From Candidatus Paceibacter sp. (lineage in GTDB: Bacteria > Patescibacteria > ABY1 > S139-126): a stretch of 64,000 nt of DNA. The notes below the pieces were generated by a model. That model was not told the origin of the DNA, searched no databases, and saw only the letters and a program-made list of their open reading frames with translations. Shown in pieces: positions 43,063 through 51,025 of this stretch (within the stretch, counting starts at the first letter, position 1; every line of letters begins with the position of its first letter). The stretch spans positions 12,770-76,769 of the forward strand of contig DYGA01000004.1 in the NCBI GenBank assembly GCA_020724865.1, read 5' to 3'. The position numbers were made by a program, and so were the translations under genes.

Positions 43063-44085
43063 TTAATAAAACTTTTTAATTTTTTCTTTAAAAAATTCAA
43101 AATTTTCATATTTGATATGTAAACGACTATCTCGGTGCCAATCGTTTTTTTCCTCGTAAGGTAAAAGCTCATAAAGCTTAAAATGCTTTTTAAAATTACG
43201 AGGGGTAAATAGACTGACCTGATCCCCATATTTGCCAACTAAACGAATGGCTATAACACATTCGTTATTACCTTGTTTAAACATTTCAGCCTTTAACAAA
43301 CCGAGATTGGGCTTAATTTCATTTTTATATTCCCTAATAATATCGATGTAAATCAAACCAGGAAATTTTTCTATCTTGGAAAATAAGCTTATTGTTAATT
43401 CTTTATTCTTAATATACTCTATCTCCAGAATATTTAAATAATCAGCTATGACGCTGTCATTTTGTTCATTTTCAATCCAAAGTTTTAACTTATCATAAAG
43501 AACTTGACGATTTTCCTGCCTTCTGGGCGGATTGATAAAATAACTTGGACCTAAATAAATCCCCCGCAAATAAATCTGAGCCAATTTTGAATAGTTATAA
43601 CCATTAGCTTGTCCTTCAAATTTATTGGCGTCATTATCTAACTCATCATATAACTTTTTACTATAACAGCCTTTAGCATAAGCCAAATAACCATCCAAAT
43701 CATCATGGAAAAATACTAATTCTATATTTTCCTTTAACCATTCACCAATTGCTACCATACTAGTAGCGGAAGGAGCGTATTTGCCGGGTAAAATATGAGT
43801 ATTTTTTCCAAGTAAAGTATAAATAATTTGGTAATTCTCAAGATTTTTTTCTTGATTTTCATGATGGTCAACATAAACCACATCAATACCAAATAAAATC
43901 AACATTTTAATAAAATCAACAATTTCATTACTTGGACCTAAATCTACCAATGCAACCTTTTTTATATTATTAATCAAAATAAATTTAATCAGTTCAATTA
44001 ATTCAATATATTTTAAAAAAGGCTGGATGGCAAACCCGACAATACCATTTAATTTAGTATGTACTAAAATGGGTTCCATAACCAT
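43063..44085 (-). CDS. DHH-superfamily-like protein with rearranged motifs
   Basis: The protein has 340 residues from MVMEP at 44085; MEP at 44079 is also possible. GGAGG precedes both. It shows VALVDLG (residues 44-50), YVDHHEN with DHH at 73-75, SATSMVAIGEW (106-116) and HDDLDGYLAYA (127-137). DHH phosphoesterases normally carry the DxDG motif first and DHH third; here the well-formed DLDG motif follows DHH. The N-terminal copy ILVHTKLNGIVGFAI has Lys and Asn where the aspartates should be. This suggests circular permutation or motif exchange. It is probably a metal-dependent phosphoesterase, or a degenerate binder. The substrate is unknown. Confidence 0.6.
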   Translation of the reverse strand: MVMEPILVHTKLNGIVGFAIQPFLKYIELIELIKFILINNIKKVALVDLGPSNEIVDFIKMLILFGIDVVYVDHHENQEKNLENYQIIYTLLGKNTHILPGKYAPSATSMVAIGEWLKENIELVFFHDDLDGYLAYAKGCYSKKLYDELDNDANKFEGQANGYNYSKLAQIYLRGIYLGPSYFINPPRRQENRQVLYDKLKLWIENEQNDSVIADYLNILEIEYIKNKELTISLFSKIEKFPGLIYIDIIREYKNEIKPNLGLLKAEMFKQGNNECVIAIRLVGKYGDQVSLFTPRNFKKHFKLYELLPYEEKNDWHRDSRLHIKYENFEFFKEKIKKFY

Positions 44086-44153
44086 AACACCTCCGAGATA
44101 ATTTATAAAATTTTTAATATACAAATACAAATTATTATCTATAAAGATTGTTT

Positions 44154-44182
44154 ACTATAAATTATATTTAATTTTTTGTCAA
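44154..44182 (-). promoter_or_regulatory. Promoter of the DHH-like orphan
   Basis: On the minus strand, TTGACA (44177-44182) and TATAGT (44154-44159) are separated by 17 bases. This is one of the best-matching promoters in the window. Confidence 0.75.
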
Positions 44183-44193
44183 GCAATAAAAAA

Positions 44194-44212
44194 GGCAGTT
44201 AATAAAACTGCC
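44194..44212 (-). terminator. Terminator after the 44215 orphan
   Basis: The stem GGCAGTT / AACTGCC with a 5-base loop is followed on the minus strand by TTTTTTTATTG. Confidence 0.85.
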
Positions 44213-44214
44213 AA

Positions 44215-44628
44215 TTAAGGTATTAATAAATACCGCCCGATGCCTAAACTAATAGCTGTTGTTTTTTTATTGTCAATAACTAAAGTAAATAATAAATTAT
44301 TTTGATAAGAAAAAATTAACATCTTTTGATTTTCATCTAACGAATATTCTTTGAAATTTACTTTATCAAACGATGGTAACTGCGATTTTTTGCTAATTAA
44401 CCAGCTTAAAACTTTTTCTTTGGGGCAAAAATAGGCTTCAGAGTATGCCTCGCCGACTAAAAAAGAATCAGGTAAGAAGCTAGAAATATAAACAGTATCT
44501 GACTGTAAAATGCTTTGATATAATTTTTTATAAAAATTTTTTGTTTGATTAACATTTACCTCCTGAACTATTTGACTATAAAGATAATTATTAAAAAACA
44601 AAACAAAAAATAGCGCAACAACACGCAT
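44215..44628 (-). CDS. Secreted orphan protein, 137 residues
   Basis: This unrecognised protein has a signal peptide (MRVVALFFVLFFNNYLYSQ) and a ~118-residue mature part that looks like a small alpha+beta fold, with an N-terminal helix (TKNFYKKLYQSILQ) and later strands (KMLIFSYQNNLLFTLVID). One cysteine is present. TAGGAGGAAATATG gives a near-perfect Shine-Dalgarno, and a TTGACA promoter (44667-44695) and a terminator make it an independent unit. The general layout recalls DUF4783/DUF4878-like lumazine-binding folds, but I cannot support that. Confidence 0.65.
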   Translation of the reverse strand: MRVVALFFVLFFNNYLYSQIVQEVNVNQTKNFYKKLYQSILQSDTVYISSFLPDSFLVGEAYSEAYFCPKEKVLSWLISKKSQLPSFDKVNFKEYSLDENQKMLIFSYQNNLLFTLVIDNKKTTAISLGIGRYLLIP

Positions 44629-44666
44629 ATTTCCTCCTAATATAATTGTTAAATAACTAAAAGTGT

Positions 44667-44695
44667 ATTTTATTATTAAAAGTATAAAATGTCAA
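44667..44695 (-). promoter_or_regulatory. Promoter of the secreted orphan
   Basis: On the minus strand, TTGACA (44690-44695) and TAAAAT (44667-44672) have a 17-base spacer. Confidence 0.65.
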
Positions 44696-44702
44696 TTGAA
44701 AC

Positions 44703-46196
44703 TTAGTTCAATAATTTAATAAGCATTTCTTCTACTGCTTTAGGATCAGCTTTACCTTTTGATTTTTTCATAACTGCCCCAATTAAAAATTTGAGTACAA
44801 CCACTTTACCCTGTTTATATTGTTCTACCTGACTTTTATTTTCACTTATTACTTCCTTTACAATCTGATCAATGTCACTACCTGTTGTTTGTTGTAAATC
44901 AAGTTCATCCATAATATTTGAAGGATCGCCGCCAGTATTAAACATTTTTTCTAAAATAACTTGTGCTGAAGTAGAGTTGACTCTTCGGTTAAAAATTAGA
45001 CGTAAAAATTCAGCCATATTTTCTGGAGTTATTTTTAAGTCCGTAACTGATTTTCCTGATTTATTCATCAATTGTAAAAGATTATTTAATAACCAACTTG
45101 ATACCAATTTAGCAATTTTGTTTTTATACTCTGCCTGAATTTCAGCCGCTGTTCCTTCAATCTCATCACCTGATTCTAACCAAGCTAAAAATTCTGAATA
45201 TACTTTTTCAGCATAACTATCAAAACCAGGAATATTAAGTAAAATATTTACCTCTGACAATTTAAAACCATACTCATTAATTAATCTCTGACGTTTTTGA
45301 TTGGGTAGTTCCGGAATTTGTTTTTTAATAAAATTAATTTCTTCCAAGGTGATTGCAATCGGTGGTAAATCAGGTTCAGGAAAATAACGATAATCGCTGG
45401 CTTCTTCTTTTGTCCGTTGCTCTACAGTAATGCCTTGTTGTTCATTCCACCCTCGTGTTTCTTGATTATCAGGCACCTGATTTGTTTCCCATAATTTTGT
45501 TTGTCTTTTAATTTCATATGCCAAGGCATATTCAACCGCGCGAAAAGAATTTAAATTTTTTATTTCTGTTTTGGGATACAATTTTTTATCGCCTAAAGGA
45601 CGTAATGAAATATTAGCATCACAACGAAGTTGACCTTTTTCCATATCAGCGTCTGATATATTCAATAGACGCATTATCATTCTTAACTCTTGTAAAAAAA
45701 TTTTTGCTTCTTGAGGTGATTTAAAATCTGGCTTAGTTACAATTTCAACCAAAGGTGTCCCCGCTCGATTAAAATCAATTAGAGTACAATCATCGTGATG
45801 AAAATTTTTCGCCGCATCTTCTTCCAAATGCAACCTTTCGATGCCAAAAATTTTTTCGCCATCAGGCAATAATATTTCTAAATAACCGTTTTCAGCTAGC
45901 GGTTTATCATATTGTGAAATTTGGTAACCCTTTGGTAAATCGGGATAAAAATAACTTTTACGGTCAAATTTTGAGTACTCATTAATCTTTAGATTTAAAG
46001 CCAAGGCCGCTTTAACTCCTAAAACAATTGCCTGCTTATTTGCCACCGGCAAAACTCCGGGATGACCAGTACAAATCGGACAAATATTTTTATTTGGCTC
46101 AGTTAAATCAAAATCATTAGCACAAGCACAAAACATTTTTGATTTTGTTTTTAACTGGACGTGGATTTCTAAACCAATAACTGGTTCCAATTTCAT
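44703..46196 (-). CDS. gatB: Aspartyl/glutamyl-tRNA amidotransferase subunit B
   Basis: GatB acts with GatA and GatC to convert Glu-tRNA-Gln and/or Asp-tRNA-Asn. The 497-residue protein starts EPVIGLEIHVQLKTKSKMFC, with zinc-site cysteines (CAC...CPICTGHPGVLP), RKSYFYPDLPKGYQISQYD, DFNRAGTPLVEIVT, RCDANISLRP, TEIKNLNSFRAVEYAL, TKEEASDYRYFPEPDLPP and the C-terminal YqeY-like domain. gatA and gatC are not adjacent. It is monocistronic here. Confidence 0.96.
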   Translation of the reverse strand: MKLEPVIGLEIHVQLKTKSKMFCACANDFDLTEPNKNICPICTGHPGVLPVANKQAIVLGVKAALALNLKINEYSKFDRKSYFYPDLPKGYQISQYDKPLAENGYLEILLPDGEKIFGIERLHLEEDAAKNFHHDDCTLIDFNRAGTPLVEIVTKPDFKSPQEAKIFLQELRMIMRLLNISDADMEKGQLRCDANISLRPLGDKKLYPKTEIKNLNSFRAVEYALAYEIKRQTKLWETNQVPDNQETRGWNEQQGITVEQRTKEEASDYRYFPEPDLPPIAITLEEINFIKKQIPELPNQKRQRLINEYGFKLSEVNILLNIPGFDSYAEKVYSEFLAWLESGDEIEGTAAEIQAEYKNKIAKLVSSWLLNNLLQLMNKSGKSVTDLKITPENMAEFLRLIFNRRVNSTSAQVILEKMFNTGGDPSNIMDELDLQQTTGSDIDQIVKEVISENKSQVEQYKQGKVVVLKFLIGAVMKKSKGKADPKAVEEMLIKLLN

Positions 46197-46253
46197 AATT
46201 GTTACTATATTATTCTTTATTTAATTATATTATCATAAGCATACCAATAAAAA

Positions 46254-46273
46254 AAGGGTTCAAATGAACCCTT
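46254..46273 (-). terminator. Terminator after the 46277 orphan
   Basis: The stem AAGGGTTCA / TGAACCCTT is followed on the minus strand by TTTTTTATTGG. Confidence 0.85.
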
Positions 46274-46276
46274 ATA

Positions 46277-46567
46277 TTATAATTGATTTATCAATTGCCA
46301 ACGATGGGAAAAAAAATTTTTTAGCCAATTTTTGGCTTCATTCCAACCATGTTTTTTATGACGATAAATAAATATGCTTTTGAGTTTTACTCGATATTTT
46401 TCTTCCTTATCAAGGAAATTTTGCAACTTAATTGGAAATCTTTGCCCGAGTGGCACCACTAAGGTGCGTAGTTTAAGAACCAAAACTAACGAATCAATTT
46501 CGTGATCTAGATTAAATTCTTGTTCCATCTCAGCTGCATCAAAATAATTATTAATATTAAAGAACAT
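46277..46567 (-). CDS. Orphan protein, 96 residues, strong Shine-Dalgarno
   Basis: This unrecognised protein is soluble and helical. The first half is acidic (NNYFDAAEMEQEFNLDHEID) and the second is strongly basic with His and Trp (YRHKKHGWNEAKNWLKNFFSHRW). AAAGGAGGAGTTATG is a near-perfect ribosome binding site. It lies 18 bases after tmk on the same strand, so it may end the thymidylate operon as well as having efficient translation of its own. Confidence 0.6.
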   Translation of the reverse strand: MFFNINNYFDAAEMEQEFNLDHEIDSLVLVLKLRTLVVPLGQRFPIKLQNFLDKEEKYRVKLKSIFIYRHKKHGWNEAKNWLKNFFSHRWQLINQL

Positions 46568-46585
46568 AACTCCTCCTTTTTTTTG

Positions 46586-47263
46586 TTAAATAATTTTATT
46601 AAAAATATTATAAAGTTTATCGTTAACCTCAGCCTTTGTCAATAATTTACCAGCTTCATAGCATTCCACTATATAAAAATTAGGAAATTCACGAGCAATT
46701 TCCAAAAAAACTCTTTCCGCCATTTGTAAATGCTGTAAATCACTTTCGTGTAAATCTCTTTTAACGCCCCCGACATAATCCCGGTGGCCTTTTTTATCTA
46801 CCAAATTTTGAGCAACAGTTGCCGGTACATGTAAAATAATAGTGGCCTCTGGTTTAGGAATTCCTAAAATATTAAATTCAAAATTATAAAGCCAGTTGAA
46901 AAAAATTTTTCTTTCATCCTTATTTTTTATTTTAGCTCCTTGATGCCCCATATTTGCTGAGACATAACGATTGGCAATTACTAAACTACCATCGGCTAAC
47001 ATTTCTTGAATATCTTTTTTGGCTGCAAATCTATCTAAGGCATAAAAAACTGAAGCTTGATAAGGTCCAATATCACTTAAACTCCCAAATTTTCCATTTA
47101 AATAACTTTCAACAAACCAAGCAGAGGGTTGAGAATAGCGAGGAAAGTCAATCTTTGCGACTCGCCTACCTTCAGCTTGAAATCGTTCAATCAGTAAATC
47201 TACCTGCGTTGATTTACCTGAACCATCACCACCGTCAATAACTATTAATTTTCCCGTACTCAT
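46586..47263 (-). CDS. tmk: Thymidylate kinase
   Basis: This kinase phosphorylates dTMP to dTDP. The 225-residue protein has the P-loop VIDGGDGSGKSTQVDLL, IDFPRYSQPSAWFVESYLNG, the DRFAAKKDI motif, VIANRYVSANMGHQGAK (DR-type substrate motif variant) and a lid region with KGHRDY. It follows folA by a 4-base overlap and ends the dTTP-making gene cluster. Confidence 0.92.
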   Translation of the reverse strand: MSTGKLIVIDGGDGSGKSTQVDLLIERFQAEGRRVAKIDFPRYSQPSAWFVESYLNGKFGSLSDIGPYQASVFYALDRFAAKKDIQEMLADGSLVIANRYVSANMGHQGAKIKNKDERKIFFNWLYNFEFNILGIPKPEATIILHVPATVAQNLVDKKGHRDYVGGVKRDLHESDLQHLQMAERVFLEIAREFPNFYIVECYEAGKLLTKAEVNDKLYNIFNKII

Positions 47264-47742
47264 AATTTGTTTATCCTTTCATATTCGACAAAGGCAAAAC
47301 CTTCATATTGTTTGCGACTAATTTCTCGCCATTCCGTCTTAGAAATATTGGGAAAATAAGTGTCTCCGACTGGACGCAAATCAACTTCGGTTATATACAT
47401 TTTATCAGCTAAGGGAAAAACCTGTTTATAAATACTGGCACCGCCAATTACCCACACCTCCTGATTTTTTAAAGCCAACAAAGCATCCTGAAGAGAATAA
47501 TATACTATAACTCCAGGTGGAACATTAAAATTTTTATCCGAAGTAACCACAATATTTTTACGGTTTGGCAATGGCTTACCTAACCGTTTGATTATCGAGG
47601 TAAAAGTATTACTGCCCATTAAAACGGTTTTACCATTGGTTAAATTTTGAAAATGTTTTAAATCTTCCGGAATGTGCCAAGGTAAATCATTACCTCGGCC
47701 AATTACATTATTTTTAGCCACAGCCGCAATAATTATAATCAT
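47260..47742 (-). CDS. folA: Dihydrofolate reductase
   Basis: DHFR reduces the dihydrofolate released by thymidylate synthase. The 160-residue protein has AAVAKNNVIGRGNDLPWHIPEDLKHFQ, the catalytic-acid region, TVLMGSNTF, LPNRKNIVVTSD, EVWVIGGASIYKQVFPLADKMYITEV and YEG near the end. It overlaps thyA upstream and tmk downstream by 4 bases each, so all three are translationally coupled. Confidence 0.95.
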   Translation of the reverse strand: MIIIIAAVAKNNVIGRGNDLPWHIPEDLKHFQNLTNGKTVLMGSNTFTSIIKRLGKPLPNRKNIVVTSDKNFNVPPGVIVYYSLQDALLALKNQEVWVIGGASIYKQVFPLADKMYITEVDLRPVGDTYFPNISKTEWREISRKQYEGFAFVEYERINKL

Positions 47743-48611
47743 ACAGCAATATCAAACTTAATTGTAGGATAACTTTCATAACCAACAATTTCACTATCCG
47801 TATATTGCCAATCAAAAATAGAAGTAAATTTTTCAGTTTTAATTTGAGGCAATTTATACCTGTTTGGATCTCTGGTTAACTGCTCCTGTAAACCAGCAAT
47901 ATGATTCTTATAAATATGTGTATCAGCTAAAAATCCAGTCAAAATTCCTTCTGCCAAACCTGTTTCTTTGGCCAATAAATGCAATAAAGTAGCGTAACTG
48001 GCGATATTAAACGGCAGTCCTAGTGCTACATCTACACTACGTTGATTCCAAAATAAATTAAGACGATTATTAATGACTGTTACTTGCCAAGCATAATGAC
48101 AATAAGGCGGAATAACTTTATCAATATCCATTGGGTTCCAAGCAACCACCACCATTTGTCGGCTATCTGGCTTAGTTTTTAAAGTTTCCACTACTCGTTT
48201 TAACTGATCTACTCCTTGACCAGTATAATCGTTTTGATAACCTTGATAAATTGCCCCAAAATGACGCCATTCCCAACCATAAATTGTTCCCAAATCTCTC
48301 TCGGCTAACATTTTTTGCTTGGTTTCTTCATCGTGGGCATAAGGCACCTTGATTGGAGTGCACCATTCATCCCAAATATGATTATTTCTATTCTGCAACC
48401 ACTTTTTGTCAGTTATTCCTTTAATAAAAAATTCCAACTCTGAGGCTACTAAACGAAAAGGTATTTTTTTAGTGGTTAATAAAGGAAAACCTTTACTCAT
48501 ATCATGCTGAAACATAGCACCAGCAATCGCCAAAGTTCCCGTACCGGTTCGGTCGGTTTTCTCTTGACCATTGGTTAAAACATTTTTTACGATATCAAGA
48601 TAAGCTTGCAT
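47739..48611 (-). CDS. thyA: Thymidylate synthase (ThyA type)
   Basis: ThyA methylates dUMP to dTMP using methylene-tetrahydrofolate. The 290-residue protein has DRTGTGTLAIAGAMFQHDMS, the active-site PPYCHYAWQVTVINNRLNLF with its cysteine, QRSVDVALGLPFNIASYA and DTHIYKNHIAGLQEQL. Length is close to the usual. ThyA regenerates dihydrofolate and so needs the coupled folA. Confidence 0.97.
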   Translation of the reverse strand: MQAYLDIVKNVLTNGQEKTDRTGTGTLAIAGAMFQHDMSKGFPLLTTKKIPFRLVASELEFFIKGITDKKWLQNRNNHIWDEWCTPIKVPYAHDEETKQKMLAERDLGTIYGWEWRHFGAIYQGYQNDYTGQGVDQLKRVVETLKTKPDSRQMVVVAWNPMDIDKVIPPYCHYAWQVTVINNRLNLFWNQRSVDVALGLPFNIASYATLLHLLAKETGLAEGILTGFLADTHIYKNHIAGLQEQLTRDPNRYKLPQIKTEKFTSIFDWQYTDSEIVGYESYPTIKFDIAV

Positions 48612-48641
48612 AAAAATAAAAAAAATAAAAAAACAATTAAA

Positions 48642-49067
48642 TCAGCCAGTACTGCCAAAACCACCTCGACTAAATGATTTTATATCTTCAACCACTTCTT
48701 CCCACTCAGCCCGATCAATTTTAATAAATATACCCTGACCAATACGTTCGCCTTTCTTAACTAAGACTTCTTGTTTTGTAAAATTATAAACCTGAAAAAG
48801 TATTTCGTCTTCTGGACCATGAAAATCCTGATCAATTACACCAGCGGTAACTATTAATCCTTTCTTTTTGGCCGTTGAAGAACGATCTTTTAAATAAAGC
48901 ATATATCCTTCTGGCACAGCAATAATTAAATTAGTTGGAATACGAGCAATTTCCTTAGGAGGAATAATTAAATCGTGGCGAGCATATAAATCAAAAGCTA
49001 CCGCGCCGGAAGTGTGATATTGCGGTAGAGGTAATGACTTGTCAACTAATTTAATTTTTACCTTCAT
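48642..49067 (-). CDS. dut: dUTP diphosphatase
   Basis: Trimeric dUTPase makes dUMP and lowers dUTP. The 141-residue protein has the five motifs: AVAFDLYARHD, DRSSTAKKKGL, GVIDQDFHGPEDEILFQVYN, GERIGQGIF and the C-terminal RGGFGSTG arm. I chose ATG 49067 (MKVKIKL); a longer start at 49097 would overlap mgtC. It supplies dUMP to thyA. Confidence 0.93.
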   Translation of the reverse strand: MKVKIKLVDKSLPLPQYHTSGAVAFDLYARHDLIIPPKEIARIPTNLIIAVPEGYMLYLKDRSSTAKKKGLIVTAGVIDQDFHGPEDEILFQVYNFTKQEVLVKKGERIGQGIFIKIDRAEWEEVVEDIKSFSRGGFGSTG

Positions 49068-49071
49068 TAAA

Positions 49072-49485
49072 TTAATTAAATAATTTTTTTTCCACACCTT
49101 CCAACAATAAAATCAGTAAAGTTAAAATTGAACCAATAATAGCCAAAAAATACATACCATAACCAACCGCCATCCCGACTGCCGCTACGGTCCAAATGGA
49201 AGCAGCTGTTGATAACCCTCTGACACTATCTGAATTATGAATTATTGTTCCTGCTCCTAAAAACCCTATGCCAGTTACAATTCCAGCAGTAATGCGGGTA
49301 GTATCAATACTATTTAAACCAAGTTCATAAGCAATGATAGTAAAAACTGTGGAACCCAAAGCCACCAACATATGCGTCCGCAAACCAGCTGGAGTTTTAA
49401 TTTTTTCTCGTTGCCAACCAACTATACCTGCTAAAAAAATAGCCAATATTAATTTAAAGATGATATTTAAATTAATATAATCCAT
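49072..49485 (-). CDS. MgtC/SapB family membrane protein
   Basis: The 137-residue protein has four hydrophobic segments and the MgtC signatures GIVGWQREKIKTPAGLRTHMLVALGST, TAGIVTGIGFLGAGTII and RGLSTAASIWTVAAVGMAVG. It is the short form without the C-terminal ACT-like domain. MgtC proteins act in Mg2+ limitation and modulate the F-type ATPase. Its position inside a thymidylate operon, 4 bases before dut and 2 after a kinase-like gene, is unexplained. Confidence 0.9.
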   Translation of the reverse strand: MDYINLNIIFKLILAIFLAGIVGWQREKIKTPAGLRTHMLVALGSTVFTIIAYELGLNSIDTTRITAGIVTGIGFLGAGTIIHNSDSVRGLSTAASIWTVAAVGMAVGYGMYFLAIIGSILTLLILLLEGVEKKLFN

Positions 49486-49487
49486 AT

Positions 49488-50078
49488 TTAACTTATTAAT
49501 TTTAAAAATTCATCGATCTGTTTGTACATTTTGTTAAAATCTGCATTATTGATGATAGTATAATCTGCCATGACAATCGGACCACCTTTTTCAATATTTT
49601 CTATTTCAGCATAATCTCTAGCTTGGGCTTGTTCTGGGGTTAACATTCTAAATCTTACCGCATCATCATTAAGTTTATTATGTACCCGTTGAGATAAACG
49701 TTCATATCTTAATTTAGGTGGAGCATAGACCGCTAAAACATATAATTTGTCTTTATAATTCTCTTTCAAAACTTTGTATTCCGACCAGGAATATAAACCA
49801 TCAACTACAACAGATTTTCCTTCGTTTAACATCTCATTGATTTTGCTTAAATTTAACTTAGCATAAGCACCCATACCATGTTCTCGTCTCAAACCTTCCC
49901 TTATTTTTTTTTCGTTGGCCTCATTAATTTCTAAACCTTGAGCTTTCAATAAATCCAATGTAACCTGACCAAAACGCAAATAAGCATACCCACGTTCAAC
50001 TAAATAATCAGCCACTTGGCTTTTGCCAGCGCCGCACATGCCTACGATTGCCACAATTTTATTAGTATTTGTTTTCAT
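49488..50078 (-). CDS. P-loop nucleoside-monophosphate-kinase-like protein
   Basis: The protein has 196 residues from MKTNTNK at 50078, with GGAAG at suitable spacing; MIMKT at 50084 is also possible. The P-loop is IVGMCGAGKSQVADYL. It has VVVDGLYSWSEYKVLK as a Walker-B-like region, YAPPKLRYERLSQR with a lid arginine, and PIVMADYTIINN late. This resembles dephospho-CoA-kinase-like/UPF0200-type kinases. In a thymidylate gene cluster it could be a nucleotide kinase, but the substrate is unproven. Confidence 0.75.
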   Translation of the reverse strand: MKTNTNKIVAIVGMCGAGKSQVADYLVERGYAYLRFGQVTLDLLKAQGLEINEANEKKIREGLRREHGMGAYAKLNLSKINEMLNEGKSVVVDGLYSWSEYKVLKENYKDKLYVLAVYAPPKLRYERLSQRVHNKLNDDAVRFRMLTPEQAQARDYAEIENIEKGGPIVMADYTIINNADFNKMYKQIDEFLKLIS

Positions 50079-50430
50079 TATCATCTTCCTTTTTATAAAT
50101 TATTTCGATTTTCTCTTTTGTTGGCAAATAAGTCCAAGCTAAATACAAACCAACAACAAACCCAAAAATTAAAATGGAAACAAAATATGAAAAAAATGAT
50201 CTTTCCCAATGTGACATTCCTTGAGTTAAACAAATTTTAGAATAATCACATATTAAACCGACAACTAAATCGCCTAAACTAAACAAAGTAACTATTACCT
50301 CAGTGATATAAGGCAAAACCAAACCTCTACTATCTAAATAATTTTGTAATAATAACAAGGGTAAAAAAACTAAACCACTCCAGATAACCCCTTTGGCATA
50401 AAATTGCCAAAATTTTGGTGAAAATAACAT
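50062..50430 (-). CDS. Small three-helix membrane protein
   Basis: I do not recognise this 122-residue protein. Hydrophobic segments are around FYAKGVIWSGLVFLPLLLLQNYL, YITEVIVTLFSLGDLVVGLIC and FFSYFVSILIFGFVVGLYLAW, with two cysteines near CDYSKICL and an acidic, Lys-rich tail. It lies between the dCMP deaminase and the kinase-like gene, overlapping both, so it is part of the same operon. Confidence 0.6.
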   Translation of the reverse strand: MLFSPKFWQFYAKGVIWSGLVFLPLLLLQNYLDSRGLVLPYITEVIVTLFSLGDLVVGLICDYSKICLTQGMSHWERSFFSYFVSILIFGFVVGLYLAWTYLPTKEKIEIIYKKEDDNENKY

Positions 50431-50936
50431 TATTTTATATTATCAGGATAAAATTCTTTAAAATTATCCAAAATTTCATGTAAATTTTTCATGACCAACT
50501 GTTGAGATTCGATTCCTTTTAAGGTAAAAATTTTTTTGGCTGCCACAAAAGTATCAAGCTCCGGATATTTATCAAGTAAATAATAGACTTTTTTTATGCC
50601 TTTTTGAGCAATTAATTTAGCACATTCATTACAACTACTTAAAGTAATATAGATGCGGCAATCTGATAAATCTGATTTAATAGCATTTAAAATTGCATTA
50701 GCTTCAGCATGAACGACATAAGGGTATTTAGTATTCATAAATTCACCCTCTCTGGACCAAGAAAGTTTAGTTTCATCAATGCCGGCTACAAAACCATTAT
50801 AACCAGTTCCGACTATATGATTATGATTATCCACAATCACTGCTCCCACTTTGGAAGATGGATCTTTACTGCGAAATGAAGTGAATATTGCCAATCCCAT
50901 AAAATATTCATCCCAGGAAAGATTATCTTTTTTCAT
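50430..50936 (-). CDS. dCMP deaminase
   Basis: This zinc enzyme of the cytidine-deaminase fold converts dCMP to dUMP. The 168-residue protein has FTSFRSKDPSSKVGAVIVDNHNHIVGTGYNGF, the zinc-binding VHAEANAIL with catalytic Glu, and YITLSSCNECAKLIAQKGIKKVYYL supplying the two cysteines. Position and sequence fit the dCMP deaminase/ComEB group. It is the first gene of the operon ending in tmk, and gives dUMP for thyA. Confidence 0.9.
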   Translation of the reverse strand: MKKDNLSWDEYFMGLAIFTSFRSKDPSSKVGAVIVDNHNHIVGTGYNGFVAGIDETKLSWSREGEFMNTKYPYVVHAEANAILNAIKSDLSDCRIYITLSSCNECAKLIAQKGIKKVYYLLDKYPELDTFVAAKKIFTLKGIESQQLVMKNLHEILDNFKEFYPDNIK

Positions 50937-50998
50937 AATTTTTTATACACAATATTTTCTTAATTTTACATATTTATTTGTTTTTGAGCAAATAAAAA

Positions 50999-51019
50999 CT
51001 AGCCCTTGAATTGGGCTAG
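50999..51019 (-). terminator. Terminator after the 51026 orphan
   Basis: The stem CTAGCCC / GGGCTAG with a 7-base loop is followed on the minus strand by TTTTTATTTG. Confidence 0.85.
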
Positions 51020-51025
51020 ATGATT

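Noticed and set aside
40063..44695. Mobile element or integron cassette carrying the orphans
   Set aside because: No transposase, integrase, inverted ends or attC-like repeats were seen; the orphans are scattered among housekeeping operons with separate terminators.
49067..49097. Longer N-terminus for dut
   Set aside because: The extra residues (MWKKNYLINL) are not dUTPase-like and would overlap mgtC.
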